DNA from: RYN-230 sp963837515
Lineage (GTDB): Bacteria > Actinomycetota > Actinomycetes > Streptosporangiales > Streptosporangiaceae
Assembly (NCBI GenBank): GCA_963837515.1
Contig: CAWINT010000014.1
Span: 1 to 64,000 of the forward strand
Direction of reading: 5' to 3'
Length of the DNA: 64,000 nt
Made by a program: the position numbers and the translations under genes. Below, piece by piece: positions 34,248 to 43,057 of the stretch (the first letter of the stretch is position 1; each line of letters starts with the position of its first letter). A model generated the notes under the pieces. The model had not been told where the DNA came from and did no database searches. It saw nothing but the letters and a program-made list of their open reading frames with translations.

Positions 34248-35324
34248 CTAGCCCGGTGCTGGCCCGTCTTCCCGGCCGGCCGGCCCGGACGCGGCGGCGA
34301 ACACCCGGCTGGCCCGCACGTCGGCGTCGCTGATCTGCATCAGGTCGTCCCGGCCGATCAGGCCACCCGCGGCGACCAGGCGGCGGGCCTGGCGCAGCCG
34401 CATCCGGTCGATCGCGTTGCGGATGCTGCGGGCGTTGGCGAACCGCGGCTGGTGCATCCGCCGCGCGACGTACTCGCGGAACGCCTGCTCGGCGGCGGGG
34501 GCGAGCTGGTACTGCTCCCGGGCCAGCATCAGCCCGCCGATCTGCATCAGCTCGTCCAGCGAGAAGTCCGGGAAGTCCAGGTGGTGCGCGATGCGCGAGG
34601 CCATCCCCGGGTTGGACCGGAAGAACACGTCCATCCGGTCCGCGTACCCGGCCAGGATGACCACCAGGTCATCCCGGTTGGCCTCCATGAACTGGAGCAG
34701 GATCTCGATGGCCTCCTGGCCGTAATCCCGCTCGTTCTCCGGCCGGTACAGGTAATAGGCCTCGTCGATGAGCAGCACCCCGCCCATCGCCCGCTTGAGC
34801 ACCTCTTTGGTCTTGGGCGCGGTGTGCCCGACGTACTGGCCGACCAGGTCGTCCCGGGTCACGCTGACCAGTTGCCCCTTGCGCAGGTAGCCGAGTTCGC
34901 GCAGCAGCGCCCCCATGTGCGTGGCGACCGTCGTCTTGCCGGTGCCCGGGCTGCCGGTGAAGCACATGTGCAGGCTGGGCCGGGAGGAGTTCAGCCCGTA
35001 CCGCTGCCGCAGCCGGTCCACCAGCAGCAGCGCGGCGATCTCGCGGACCCGCGCCTTGACCGGCGCCAGCCCGATGAAGTCCCGGTCGAACTGGTCCAGC
35101 ATCTGGGTGATCCGCTGGGCCTGCTGCTCCCCGGCCAGGTCAACGGTCGCGTCCGGTGCCAGCGGCGCGGTGTTGTCCCGGGGGGGCGACCCTCCGGGAC
35201 CCCCCGGGATCACCGGCTCGGAGGGACCCCCTCCGGGGGCTCCGCCCGTGCCGTCCACCGGCGCCGCACCGGCCCCGGGGCGCGGCATCGCGAAGCCGCG
35301 GGGCGGGCCGGCCTGGTCGCTCAT
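34248..35324 (-). CDS. cbbX: CbbX, red-type RuBisCO activase
   Basis: 358 aa from ATG 35324, overlapping cbbS by four bases. AAA+ motifs are complete: Walker A FTGSPGTGKTTV, Walker B GGVLLIDEAYYLYRP and arginine-finger region NPGMASRIAHHLDFPDF. CbbX removes inhibitory sugar phosphates from RuBisCO using ATP. It has an unusual Gly/Pro-rich N-terminal extension of about 65 residues (PGGPGGSPPRDN), of which about 25 are encoded by a copy of the 87-bp repeat family. The core starts near VDLAGEQQAQRITQML. Last gene of cbbLSX. Confidence 0.93.
   Translation of the reverse strand: MSDQAGPPRGFAMPRPGAGAAPVDGTGGAPGGGPSEPVIPGGPGGSPPRDNTAPLAPDATVDLAGEQQAQRITQMLDQFDRDFIGLAPVKARVREIAALLLVDRLRQRYGLNSSRPSLHMCFTGSPGTGKTTVATHMGALLRELGYLRKGQLVSVTRDDLVGQYVGHTAPKTKEVLKRAMGGVLLIDEAYYLYRPENERDYGQEAIEILLQFMEANRDDLVVILAGYADRMDVFFRSNPGMASRIAHHLDFPDFSLDELMQIGGLMLAREQYQLAPAAEQAFREYVARRMHQPRFANARSIRNAIDRMRLRQARRLVAAGGLIGRDDLMQISDADVRASRVFAAASGPAGREDGPAPG
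35165..35240 (-). repeat. Copy of the 87-bp repeat family inside cbbX
   Basis: The forward sequence here (CCGGGGGGGCGACCCTCCGG, then CCCCCCGGGATCACCGGCTC) aligns with the repeat units at 49826-50434. It is read in frame as Gly/Pro-rich residues in the CbbX N-terminal extension. Confidence 0.6.
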
Positions 35325-35764
35325 GACCCGTGGCCGGCGCCGTTGCTGGTGTACCGCTCGCCGGCCGGCCGGTCAGCCGCGTAGGCGTGCAGCGAGTAGC
35401 GGATCCGCCGGTCGCTGCCCTCCTCCCGGTCCAGCCGGAAGCCTGGCTCGCGGGACGGCCGGGCCGCGATGAAGCTCAGCGCGGTGGTCTGCCGTCCCAG
35501 GCTGGCGTCGTAGGCAGAGACCCGGACGTAGCGCTCCGGGTAGGCGTCCCGGCAGGCGCGCACCTCGTGCATTCCGGCCGCGGCGTCCGCGATGCCGAAC
35601 ATCGGCAGCCCCCACATATCCCACAGGAAATTCCGCGGGTGCGGGTCGTCGGTGAACTCGACCGCCACCGACCAGCCCTGGTCCACCGCGTACTGGATCT
35701 GTGCGGTGATCTCGTCGTCGGTGAGGTCGGGCAGGTAGGAGAACGTGCCCTGGGTGATCCGCAT
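35321..35764 (-). CDS. cbbS: RuBisCO small subunit
   Basis: 147 aa from ATG 35764, 25 bases after the cbbL stop. Form I small-subunit motifs are clear: QGTFSYLPDLTDDEITAQIQ, VEFTDDPHPRNFLWDMWGLP and EVRACRDAYPERYVRVSAYD. The C-terminal extension of about 30 residues resembles red-type (form IC/ID/IE) small subunits, which form the beta-hairpin lining the central pore. It assembles L8S8 with CbbL. ATGA overlap with cbbX. Confidence 0.95.
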   Translation of the reverse strand: MRITQGTFSYLPDLTDDEITAQIQYAVDQGWSVAVEFTDDPHPRNFLWDMWGLPMFGIADAAAGMHEVRACRDAYPERYVRVSAYDASLGRQTTALSFIAARPSREPGFRLDREEGSDRRIRYSLHAYAADRPAGERYTSNGAGHGS

Positions 35765-35789
35765 CGCAGGCTCCAGTCAGGTCGGGCCG

Positions 35790-37227
35790 TCAGACCGAGG
35801 GGGTGGCGACCACGTCGGGGGTGTCGGTCGATTCGTAGTTGAAGGTGATGTCACCCCAGGTGTCCAGGGCCGTCTGCAGCGGCTGGCAGTGCTTGGCCGC
35901 TTCGGCCAGGATCTGCTCGCCCTCGGCCAGGTAGTCCCGGCCCTCGTTGCGGGCCTTGATCATCGTCTCGACCGCGACCCGGTTGGCGGTGGCGCCGGCC
36001 GCGATGCCCATCGGGTGGCCGATGGTGCCGCCGCCGAACTGCAGCACCACGTCCTCGCCCAGGTAGCCGAGCAGCTGGTGCATCTGGCCGGCGTGGATGC
36101 CCCCCGAGGCCACCGGCATGGTCCCCGGCATCGACCCCCAGTCCTGGTCGAAGTAAAGCCCGCAGGCCAGGTCGGCGGGCACCTGCGCGCCGCGCAGCGA
36201 GGCATAGTACCCGCGCACCATGGCCGGGTCGCCTTCAAGCTTGCCGACCACCGTCCCGGCGTGGATGTGGTCCACCCCGATGCAGCCGGCACCACTTGGC
36301 GATGACCCGGAAGCTCACCCCGTGCGTCTTCTGCCGGGTGTAGGTGCCGTGCCCGGCCCGGTGCAGGTGCAGGATGACCCCGTTGCGCCTGCTCCACCGG
36401 GACAGCGACTGCAGCGCGGTGTAACCCACGGTGAGGTCGGCCATGATGATCACGCTGCCGAGTTCCTTCGCGAACTCGGCCCGCTCGTACATGTCCTCCA
36501 TGGTCGCGGCGGTCACGTTCAGGTAGTGGCCCTTGATCTCGCCGGTCCGCTCGGCGGCCCGGTTCACCGCCTCCATCGTGAACAGGTAGCGGTCCCGCCA
36601 GCGCATGAACGGCTGGGAGTTGATGTTCTCGTCGTCCTTGGTGAAGTCCAGCCCGCCGCGCAGCGCCTCGTAGACCACCCGGCCGTAGTTGCGCGCGGAC
36701 AGGCCCAGCTTCGGCTTGGTGGTCGCGCCGAGCAGCGGCCGGCCGTACTTGTTCAGGTACTCGCGCTCCATGACGATGCCGTGCGGCGGCCCGGCGAACG
36801 TCTTCACGTAGGCCAGCGGTATCCGCATGTCCTCCAGGCGCAGCGCGCGCAGCGCCTTGAAGCCGAACACGTTGCCGATGATCGAGGAGGTGAGGTTGGC
36901 GATCGAGCCTTCCTCGAACAGGTCGATGTCGTAGGCGATGTAGGCGATGTACTCGCCCTCGCGGCCGGGTACCGGATCCACCCGGTAGCACTTGGCCTGG
37001 TAGTGCTCGTGGGCGGTGAGCCGGTCGGTCCACACCACGGTCCAGGTGGCGGTCGAGGACTCGCCGGCCACCGCGGCGCCCGCCTCCTCCGGCGGCACCC
37101 CGGGCTGCGGGGTGATCCGGAACGCGGCCAGCACGTCGGTGTCCTTCGGCGAGTAGTCGGGCTGGTAATAGCCCATCTGCGCGTACGGGATGACGCCCGC
37201 GTTCCAGCGGTCCGCTGCTGCGGTCAT
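35790..37227 (-). pseudogene. cbbL: RuBisCO large subunit, form I, interrupted by a one-base frameshift
   Basis: N-terminal part from ATG 37227 (behind GGAGG) and C-terminal part ending 35790 together give a full form I large subunit. Active-site motifs are KPKLGLSARNYG, GLDFTKDDENINSQPFMRWR with the carbamylated Lys, and loop 6 GTVVGKLEGDP. Near 36285 the coding strand reads TGCCGGCTGCATCGGGGT where the family needs CRLIGVDHIHAG: one extra C shifts the frame and the N-terminal frame stops at 36235. The two frames overlap. Either an assembly indel or a recent inactivating mutation explains this; intact cbbS and cbbX argue for the former. Confidence 0.9.
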
Positions 37228-37302
37228 GGTGCCCCTCCGGGTTCGGCTGGCGGTTGCGCCTGCTCCTTCACCCTGACAGCGGGATCACTACCTGTCTATT
37301 GA

Positions 37303-37360
37303 GAGTTTTCCACCGACAATCAAGCTAATACTTAACGGAGGCGGCGTGGCCGGTCCCTGG
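37303..37360. repeat. Left copy of the direct repeat flanking the envelope cassette
   Basis: It shares a 20-base identical core (AATCAAGCTAATACTTAACG, 37318-37337) and a 22-base identical block (37339-37360) with 43058-43115. It ends in a remnant of the cbbR 3' end, reading into VKY and a stop on the minus strand. Confidence 0.75.
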
Positions 37361-37477
37361 GCGCCCCCGGCGCGTTCCGGGGCCGGCTCGCGATGAGCCC
37401 GGTGGCCCAGGTGCCCCCGGGTAACCGACGCACATAAGCGCACGCCAAGCACAATTCATTTTCATTTTCACTTTGTG

Positions 37478-37521
37478 GTGACGCCGGTCACAAATTCTTC
37501 TTGCGGCGTGACGCCGGTCAC
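37478..37521 (+). promoter_or_regulatory. Twin CRP/FNR-type operators
   Basis: GTGACGCCGGTCAC occurs at 37478-37491 and again at 37508-37521, exactly 30 bases apart. Each fits the CRP pattern GTGA-N6-TCAC. They lie just upstream of the cassette's first gene. Confidence 0.55.
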
Positions 37522-37583
37522 AATCATGTCCCGGCCGGTGCCAGCGCATCATTGGAATTGACGCCAGCCAGGACCGGCTGGAC

Positions 37584-38711
37584 GTGATCAGCTCCGGGAA
37601 AGCCGACCTGAATGAGGCGGACCAGGCCGTGCTAGCCGAGGCCGCCGTCGATGGCACATTCGAGATGACCACCCGCGTGGCAGACGTGCGCGAAGCGGAT
37701 GCGGTGATCATCTGCGTGCCGACGCCGGTTACCAGCGGTAACCTCCCGGACCTGGCCATGCTCAAGGCCGCTTGTGCCAGCGCTGTAAGCCGTGCCCGGC
37801 CGGGGCAGACGCTGATCCTCACGTCAACGACCTACGTCGGGACAACCAGTGAGCTGCTCAGCCAGCCACTGGAACGGCGCGGGCTGAGAGTCGGCACCGA
37901 CGTGTTCGTGGCCTTCAGCCCGGAACGCATTGACCCAGGTGTGGCCGAGCATCACCAGCGGATAACCCCGCGCGTGGTGGGCGGCACCACGGAACGCTGC
38001 ACAGCCGAGGCCGTGCGTGTCCTCAGCCAGGTCACCGACTCGGTTCACCCGGTCAGCTCACCAGAAGCCGCCGAGGCGACCAAGCTGTATGAGAACATCC
38101 AGCGCGCCGTTGTGCTGGCCCTGGCCAACGAGTTCTCCGACGGCTGCCGGGTGCCGGATCTCGATCCGATGGAAGTCACCAGCGCGGCGGCGACCAAACC
38201 GTACAGCTTCCTGCCGGTCAAGCCCGGCCCGGGCGTCGGTGGCCACTGCATCCCGGTGGATCCGCACTACCTGCTGTGGCAGCTGCGCCAGCACGATCAC
38301 GAGAGCCCGCTCATCGCGCAGGCCATGAGGCAGATCGACGCCCGGCCCGGCCAGGTCGTCTCGCGGGCCGGGGAGCTCCTGGATGGGCAGCTGGCGGGCA
38401 AGAAGATCATTCTCGCCGGGGTCGCCTACAAGCCGGGCGTCCAGGACCTGCGAGAGTCGCCGGCCATCCCGATCATCGAGCAGCTGACGGCCGCGGGCGC
38501 CGAGGTCAGCTATCACGATCCGCTGATCCCCGCCATGCGGCTCTCGGGACGCGCCGACCTGGCCAGTACCCCTGACCCACGGGGAGAGGACTACGACCTG
38601 GTCATCGTGCACACCATGCACCCCGGTGGCGGCTACGGCTGGGTGACCGCCTGCGAACAGGTCCTGGACGCAACGTACCAATTCAGCGGCGGGCCGAAAT
38701 GCACGCTCTGA
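37584..38711 (+). CDS. UDP-glucose/GDP-mannose dehydrogenase family protein, N-terminally truncated
   Basis: 375 aa from GTG 37584. It has the family core: ADAVIICVPTPV, STTYVGTTSELLSQP, FSPERIDPG, ATKLYENIQRAVVLALANEF, the catalytic-Cys motif GPGVGGHCIPVDPHY, and ILAGVAYKPGVQDLRESPA. The N-terminal GXGYVG NAD-binding strand is missing. The frame is open without a start codon for about 13 further codons that still look homologous (IIGIDASQDRL). The gene is therefore 5'-truncated and may not bind NAD normally. Intact enzymes make UDP-glucuronate or similar for polysaccharide synthesis. Confidence 0.82.
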   Translation: MISSGKADLNEADQAVLAEAAVDGTFEMTTRVADVREADAVIICVPTPVTSGNLPDLAMLKAACASAVSRARPGQTLILTSTTYVGTTSELLSQPLERRGLRVGTDVFVAFSPERIDPGVAEHHQRITPRVVGGTTERCTAEAVRVLSQVTDSVHPVSSPEAAEATKLYENIQRAVVLALANEFSDGCRVPDLDPMEVTSAAATKPYSFLPVKPGPGVGGHCIPVDPHYLLWQLRQHDHESPLIAQAMRQIDARPGQVVSRAGELLDGQLAGKKIILAGVAYKPGVQDLRESPAIPIIEQLTAAGAEVSYHDPLIPAMRLSGRADLASTPDPRGEDYDLVIVHTMHPGGGYGWVTACEQVLDATYQFSGGPKCTL

Positions 38712-38780
38712 AGCCTGCCCGCACGCCACCTCCGGAAAAGGGAGGTGCAGCGGACCCAGCAGCGGAGGGAGGGGAAAATT

Positions 38781-38912
38781 ATGTACGGCGCATCACTGCC
38801 GGTAACGGGGCCAGCGTTTCTGGTCTACGGCCTGGTTGCGATAGTCCTCGGCATATCGAGCGGAGTGATGTTCATCGGCCGCAAGCTGACCGGCCGCGGG
38901 ACGCGAGCCTGA
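38781..38912 (+). CDS. 43-aa single-pass membrane microprotein
   Basis: ATG 38781 follows a strong GGAGGGAGGGG. The product has one clear transmembrane helix (FLVYGLVAIVLGISSGVMF) and a basic tail (GRKLTGRGTR), so N-out/C-in topology is likely. The stop lies nine bases before the probable GTG start of the glycosyltransferase, indicating coupling. Small membrane partners sit next to some processive glycosyltransferases; that role here is inferred. Confidence 0.6.
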   Translation: MYGASLPVTGPAFLVYGLVAIVLGISSGVMFIGRKLTGRGTRA

Positions 38913-38920
38913 GCGTTACC

Positions 38921-39955
38921 GTGCTCGTACCGGCGTTCAATGAGGAGGGGGGTATCCGGAATACTCTGGGTACCCTCCTCGGCCAGTCAGCGCCGGCCAC
39001 GAGGGTCATTGTGGTGGATGACTGCTCCACCGACCGCACGGCCGAGATCTGCGCCGAGTACCCGGTCGAAGTCGTGCGCACTCCCAAGAACGTGGGCAGT
39101 AAGGCCCGGGCGCTTAATTACGCGCTCCCGCGATGCGATACCGACCTGGTCATGGTGGTTGACGGCGACACGTTTCTCGCTCCCGACTACCTGGAAACCC
39201 TGGCCGGTGCGTTCGCCGATCCCAAGGTCACCGTGGCGGCCGGCCTGGTCCTGGCGCAGAACGCGCGGACCCCGGCCGAACGCGGCCGGAGCGTGGAGCT
39301 GCTCTTCGCCTCTGGTTTCTACCGGCCGATCCAGAGCTGGGCCGGAGCACCGATGGTCATCCCGGGGTGCGCGACCCTTTACCGGCTGGAAGAGCTGCGC
39401 AGCCATGGCGGCTGGCCAGCCCACACCGTCTGCGAAGACATTGAGCACACCTGGGTCGCTCAGCTCAGCGGGGAGAAGGTGGCTTATGTGCCCAACGCTG
39501 TGGTGCGGACCGTCGATCCGCCCACCGGGCCGATGCTGGGCAGGCAAGTCAACCGCTGGATGTCCTCGGTGTTCCAGTCGTGCCGGATTCACTGGAAGGA
39601 TGCGCCGCACAAGCCGATGCTCGCCCTGTGGGTACTGGTGCTCCTGCTGGAGGCGGTCCTGGGCCCGGTGTACCTGCTCTTCCCCTTCCTGACGGTGCTG
39701 ATCTGGAACACATCCTGGATTGCCATACTCATCTGGGGGCTGGGCGGAACGCTCCTGCTGACAATTCCGCCACTCGTCTACGCGGCCATCAAGTACCGGC
39801 TGAATCCACTGCCTATGCTGGCTAGTCTCCCATTTACGCAGTACACGCGGCTATTCAACTCGTGGTACACCGTGCGTGCGATGGTAGTTGAGCTGGTGCT
39901 CGTTCCCCTGCATCTCTCCACAGGAATGACGGTTTTCAAAAAGGGGCACGAATGA
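38921..39955 (+). CDS. Family 2 glycosyltransferase, membrane-bound (hyaluronan/cellulose-synthase-like)
   Basis: 344 aa from GTG 38921; the frame is open further upstream over the microprotein gene but is not coding there. GT-A motifs: VLVPAFNEEGGIRNTLGTLL, VIVVDDCSTDRTAEIC, MVVDGDTFLAPDYLE (DxD), and VCEDIEHTWVAQL plus QVNRWMSS (the ED and Q/RxxRW motifs of processive synthases). Three or four C-terminal membrane helices follow (about residues 225-285). It probably polymerises or extends a surface polysaccharide from a UDP-sugar supplied by the upstream dehydrogenase. Confidence 0.85.
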   Translation: MLVPAFNEEGGIRNTLGTLLGQSAPATRVIVVDDCSTDRTAEICAEYPVEVVRTPKNVGSKARALNYALPRCDTDLVMVVDGDTFLAPDYLETLAGAFADPKVTVAAGLVLAQNARTPAERGRSVELLFASGFYRPIQSWAGAPMVIPGCATLYRLEELRSHGGWPAHTVCEDIEHTWVAQLSGEKVAYVPNAVVRTVDPPTGPMLGRQVNRWMSSVFQSCRIHWKDAPHKPMLALWVLVLLLEAVLGPVYLLFPFLTVLIWNTSWIAILIWGLGGTLLLTIPPLVYAAIKYRLNPLPMLASLPFTQYTRLFNSWYTVRAMVVELVLVPLHLSTGMTVFKKGHE

Positions 39956-40048
39956 ACGCCGGCTATTCAACACATATTACACCCTCCGCGCTATGTTCGT
40001 GGAGCTGGGTGCTCGTCCCGCCAGGGATATCGAGGGGAATGAAGATCT

Positions 40049-41521
40049 GTGCGAAGGGTCATTAATGCACAAAGCCGAATCATAACAATCCTCATAGCCG
40101 TCATCCTCGGGCTCAGCTTGACAGCGTTGGTGAGCCCACTGACCGCCCAGGCGGCCAAGAAACCAGCCGTTGTGTCCACCAGCCCGGTGAATGGGGCGGT
40201 AAATGTGGCCGTCGCAGTGCAGCCCACAGCCACCTGGAGCCAGAACATTAATCCAGCTGGCCTAACATGGACATTCAAAAAGACGTCCAACGGGCAGAAT
40301 GTGGCCGCCACCATGACGTACAACGCCACAGCGCTCAAGGTCACGCTCACGCCGTCCGTGCCGCTAGCCGCGTCCACAAAGTACACCGTGTCCATGAAGA
40401 CGCCGACATCATTGAAATACTCCTGGTCGTTCAGCACGATCTCACGTGATGCCGCTCCGGTGGCCGCGCTACAGGTCAGCCCTACTTCCGGGTCCGCGCC
40501 GCTGGCAGTGACGGCAGACGCATCGGCATCCACGGATACCGACGCCACGCCAATTGCCACCTACGCATTCAACTGGGGCGATGGAGTGGTGACTGCCGCG
40601 CAGGCCGGTGCCAGGGCCACCCACACCTACAGCGGCAACGGCACTTACACGGTCAAGGTGACCGTGACGGACACAGGCGGGCTGTCGTCCACCGCTACGG
40701 CAGCAGTGACTGTCAGCACAGGTGTGCCGGTACTGAACAACGATGCTTCGGCCGGGTACGTCACCTTTACCTTTGACGATGGGCCAGGGCCAACGTCAAA
40801 CTACCCGGGCAGTACGCAGGCAATGATCAACCAGCTGCTCGCGGAGCACATACCGGCCGTGTTCTTCGACATCGGCGCGAACGTCGCTGCGCACCCGCAG
40901 ATCGTCGCGGAAGAGGCTGCGGACGGTTTCGTGGTCGCTAACCATACCTACGACCACCTATCGCTGACCGGGGAATCCACAGGTACCGCACCGCTGACCG
41001 ACGCTCAGGTCACCAACGAGCTGTCCCGGGCCAGCGCGGCTATCGTCGCGGCAGGGGCACCGCAGCCCACGCTGTGGCGGCCACCCTATGGTGACGTGAA
41101 CGCAAACGACAACCTGCTGGCCAGCCAGCTCGGTCTGCGCATTGTCATGGACTGGGGTTATCAGGGGAGCAACATCGTAGACAGCCAGGACTGGACCGGC
41201 ATATCCGCCGCGCAGATCGTGAGTAACGTAACCAACGGGTACACTCTCTATGGCGTTACGGTGCCAGGCATCAGCGCAGGTTCCATTATCGCCATGCATG
41301 ATGCGTCTGGCTATTCGGTCAATACGATCGCGGCGCTGCCGGGAATCGTGACTTACATGAATGCCCATCACCTGGGTGCCACTGCCATCGTCCGCCCCGA
41401 TGCAACCGGCGGGGTCGTGCCGAACTATGGCGGCGTCATGACACAGCAGCCCACGCAGCGGCAGCCCACGCAGCAGCAGCCCACTCACCAGAAGCGCCCG
41501 GCCGGGCACACTGGGGCCTGA
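40049..41521 (+). CDS. Secreted polysaccharide deacetylase (NodB) with Ig-like and PKD domains
   Basis: 490 aa from GTG 40049. Signal peptide (about residues 1-36), a Big_5-type Ig-like domain (KPAVVSTSPVNGAVNVAVAV, about 38-135), a PKD domain (VAALQVSPTSGSAPLAVTAD, GTYTVKVTVTDTGG, about 137-222), and a NodB CE4 domain from about 232: TFDDGPGPT (catalytic Asp and metal Asp), VANHTYDHLSL (metal His pair) and LWRPPYGD. The Gln/Pro-rich tail is disordered. It would de-N-acetylate chitin-like, PNAG or peptidoglycan glycans at the surface. Confidence 0.9.
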   Translation: MRRVINAQSRIITILIAVILGLSLTALVSPLTAQAAKKPAVVSTSPVNGAVNVAVAVQPTATWSQNINPAGLTWTFKKTSNGQNVAATMTYNATALKVTLTPSVPLAASTKYTVSMKTPTSLKYSWSFSTISRDAAPVAALQVSPTSGSAPLAVTADASASTDTDATPIATYAFNWGDGVVTAAQAGARATHTYSGNGTYTVKVTVTDTGGLSSTATAAVTVSTGVPVLNNDASAGYVTFTFDDGPGPTSNYPGSTQAMINQLLAEHIPAVFFDIGANVAAHPQIVAEEAADGFVVANHTYDHLSLTGESTGTAPLTDAQVTNELSRASAAIVAAGAPQPTLWRPPYGDVNANDNLLASQLGLRIVMDWGYQGSNIVDSQDWTGISAAQIVSNVTNGYTLYGVTVPGISAGSIIAMHDASGYSVNTIAALPGIVTYMNAHHLGATAIVRPDATGGVVPNYGGVMTQQPTQRQPTQQQPTHQKRPAGHTGA

Positions 41522-41537
41522 CGAGAAGCAGCAAATC

Positions 41538-42356
41538 ATGCCAGCTCTGCCCGCACACGTCCTCGGATGCTACTGGACGTACTGGAACGGCCAGGCACTC
41601 ACAACCTTGCCCCAGGCCTACAACACCGTGTATCTGTTCTCCGCCCTCCCGGCCGGTGGGCCGCCTGGGTCCACGGGCGCCGTGACCTGGTCGCAGAGCC
41701 GGGAGCCGGCCAGCAAGTTCAACACCGACCTGGCGGCGCTCAGGGCCGCCGGGCGCTGCGTCATCCTGTCGATCGGCGGTGCGAACGCATATCTGCGGCT
41801 GGACACCAGCAACCGGGCGGACACCTTCATCGCCAGTATCGGGCAGATTCATCAGCAGCTGGGCGGGTTCGACGGGATAGACCTGGACATCGAGGGCGGC
41901 CAGATATGGCCTGACCATCTCATACACATTGCCCGGTCGCTCAAGGACGCGTTCGGCCCCAATTTCGCCATCACCATGCCCCCGGGCCCATGGGACGCCG
42001 TGGCGCAGCAGACGTGCCGCGCCATGTGTGACGCGGGCGTTCTCGACTTCGTAGCCCCGCAGTACTACGACATGACCGGGCCACCGGGCGGCCAGGCCGC
42101 CCGGATCGATTACGCGGTAAAGGCCAGCAGTGAATGGCTGCCGGTCATGAACGGCTCGGCCAGTAAACTCGGGCTGGGTTACGGCATTGCCCCGGCCGCG
42201 ACCCAGACCATGAGCCTGACGTCCTTCGCCTCCGCGTGGGCAGCAGTAGCCAGAGCGCATCCCGGATTGCGCGGGGTGTTCGGCTGGGAGTCAGCGGCCG
42301 ACGCGTCGCACGGGTACTCGTTCGCGACCGCGATGGCCCCGCTGGTGACACCATGA
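41538..42356 (+). CDS. GH18 chitinase-like protein without signal peptide
   Basis: 272 aa from ATG 41538. The barrel begins HVLGCYWTYWNG, has CVILSIGGANAYLRL (SxGG) and the catalytic FDGIDLDIEGG (DxxDxDxE), then FVAPQYYDM and VFGWESAAD. This is a minimal GH18 catalytic domain acting on chitin or related beta-1,4-GlcNAc glycans. No signal peptide or binding module is visible, although its neighbours are secreted. Its stop overlaps the sortase start by four bases (ATGA). Confidence 0.85.
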   Translation: MPALPAHVLGCYWTYWNGQALTTLPQAYNTVYLFSALPAGGPPGSTGAVTWSQSREPASKFNTDLAALRAAGRCVILSIGGANAYLRLDTSNRADTFIASIGQIHQQLGGFDGIDLDIEGGQIWPDHLIHIARSLKDAFGPNFAITMPPGPWDAVAQQTCRAMCDAGVLDFVAPQYYDMTGPPGGQAARIDYAVKASSEWLPVMNGSASKLGLGYGIAPAATQTMSLTSFASAWAAVARAHPGLRGVFGWESAADASHGYSFATAMAPLVTP

Positions 42357-42991
42357 GACGCGTCTTCGGGGTCCTGGGCGTGCTGTTCCTGGCGGCCAGC
42401 CTGGCCGCCGTGTCCATCATCGTGTACCGGGCCTGGGACCCATTCGCCGGGGCCCGGCAGCACGCGGCGCAGCAGCGCCTTTATCAGCAGTGGGGCACGC
42501 GGCCGGCCGCGCTCATCCCGCCGCGCCAGGCGGCCAGCTGCCAGCCGATGGCCGGGCCGATTCCAGTCGGCCAGGTGTTTGCCACTATCCAGATCCCGTC
42601 GTTCGGGCCGCAGTGGAAATTCACCGTGATCCAGGGCACGGCCCTGGCGCAGCTGGCCACCGGCCCGGGGCACATCCCCGGGACGGCCCTGCCCGGCCAG
42701 CCGGGCAACGTGGGCATCGCGGCGCACGACGTGACCGCAGGAAACCCGTTCCTGCACCTGGCCGGTCTCCGCACCGGTGACCGGATTGTCATCACCACGC
42801 GCGGCTGCCGCACCACGTATCGTGTGTACCGCGCTCCGTACCGAGTGTGGTGCACGAACACTGGCGTGCTGCGCCCGGTGGGCCATCGCCACACGCTGAC
42901 GCTGATCACCTGCTGGCCGACCCGGGTGCTGTTCTTCGTCCCGCATCGCACGATCGTCCAGGCAGCAGAGATCGCCAGCGTGCCCCGCTAG
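42353..42991 (+). CDS. Class E sortase-like transpeptidase
   Basis: 212 aa from ATG 42353. An N-terminal membrane anchor (FGVLGVLFLAASLAAVSIIV) is followed by the sortase domain: FATIQIPSFGPQWKF, GPGHIPGTALPGQPGNVGIA, the catalytic His in AAHDVTAG, and the catalytic Cys and Arg in LTLITCWPTRVLFF. It probably links secreted proteins to the cell wall. No LPXTG-like or LAXTG substrate is encoded in the cassette, so targets are elsewhere. Coupled to the GH18 gene. Confidence 0.85.
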   Translation: MRRVFGVLGVLFLAASLAAVSIIVYRAWDPFAGARQHAAQQRLYQQWGTRPAALIPPRQAASCQPMAGPIPVGQVFATIQIPSFGPQWKFTVIQGTALAQLATGPGHIPGTALPGQPGNVGIAAHDVTAGNPFLHLAGLRTGDRIVITTRGCRTTYRVYRAPYRVWCTNTGVLRPVGHRHTLTLITCWPTRVLFFVPHRTIVQAAEIASVPR

Positions 42992-43057
42992 CGCACCGCC
43001 AGGCCGGCCGGACGGCCACCTTTGCGCCGGAGGTCGACGCCACGCCTGCCGACGGAA

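Larger units (their letters stand above)
37228..37583. other. cbbL upstream region and left edge of the envelope cassette
   Basis: No complete gene. From right to left of cbbL: its ribosome site and probable CbbR-responsive promoter (37228-37302), the left direct repeat (37303-37360), then cassette DNA with two CRP-like sites. Confidence 0.5.
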
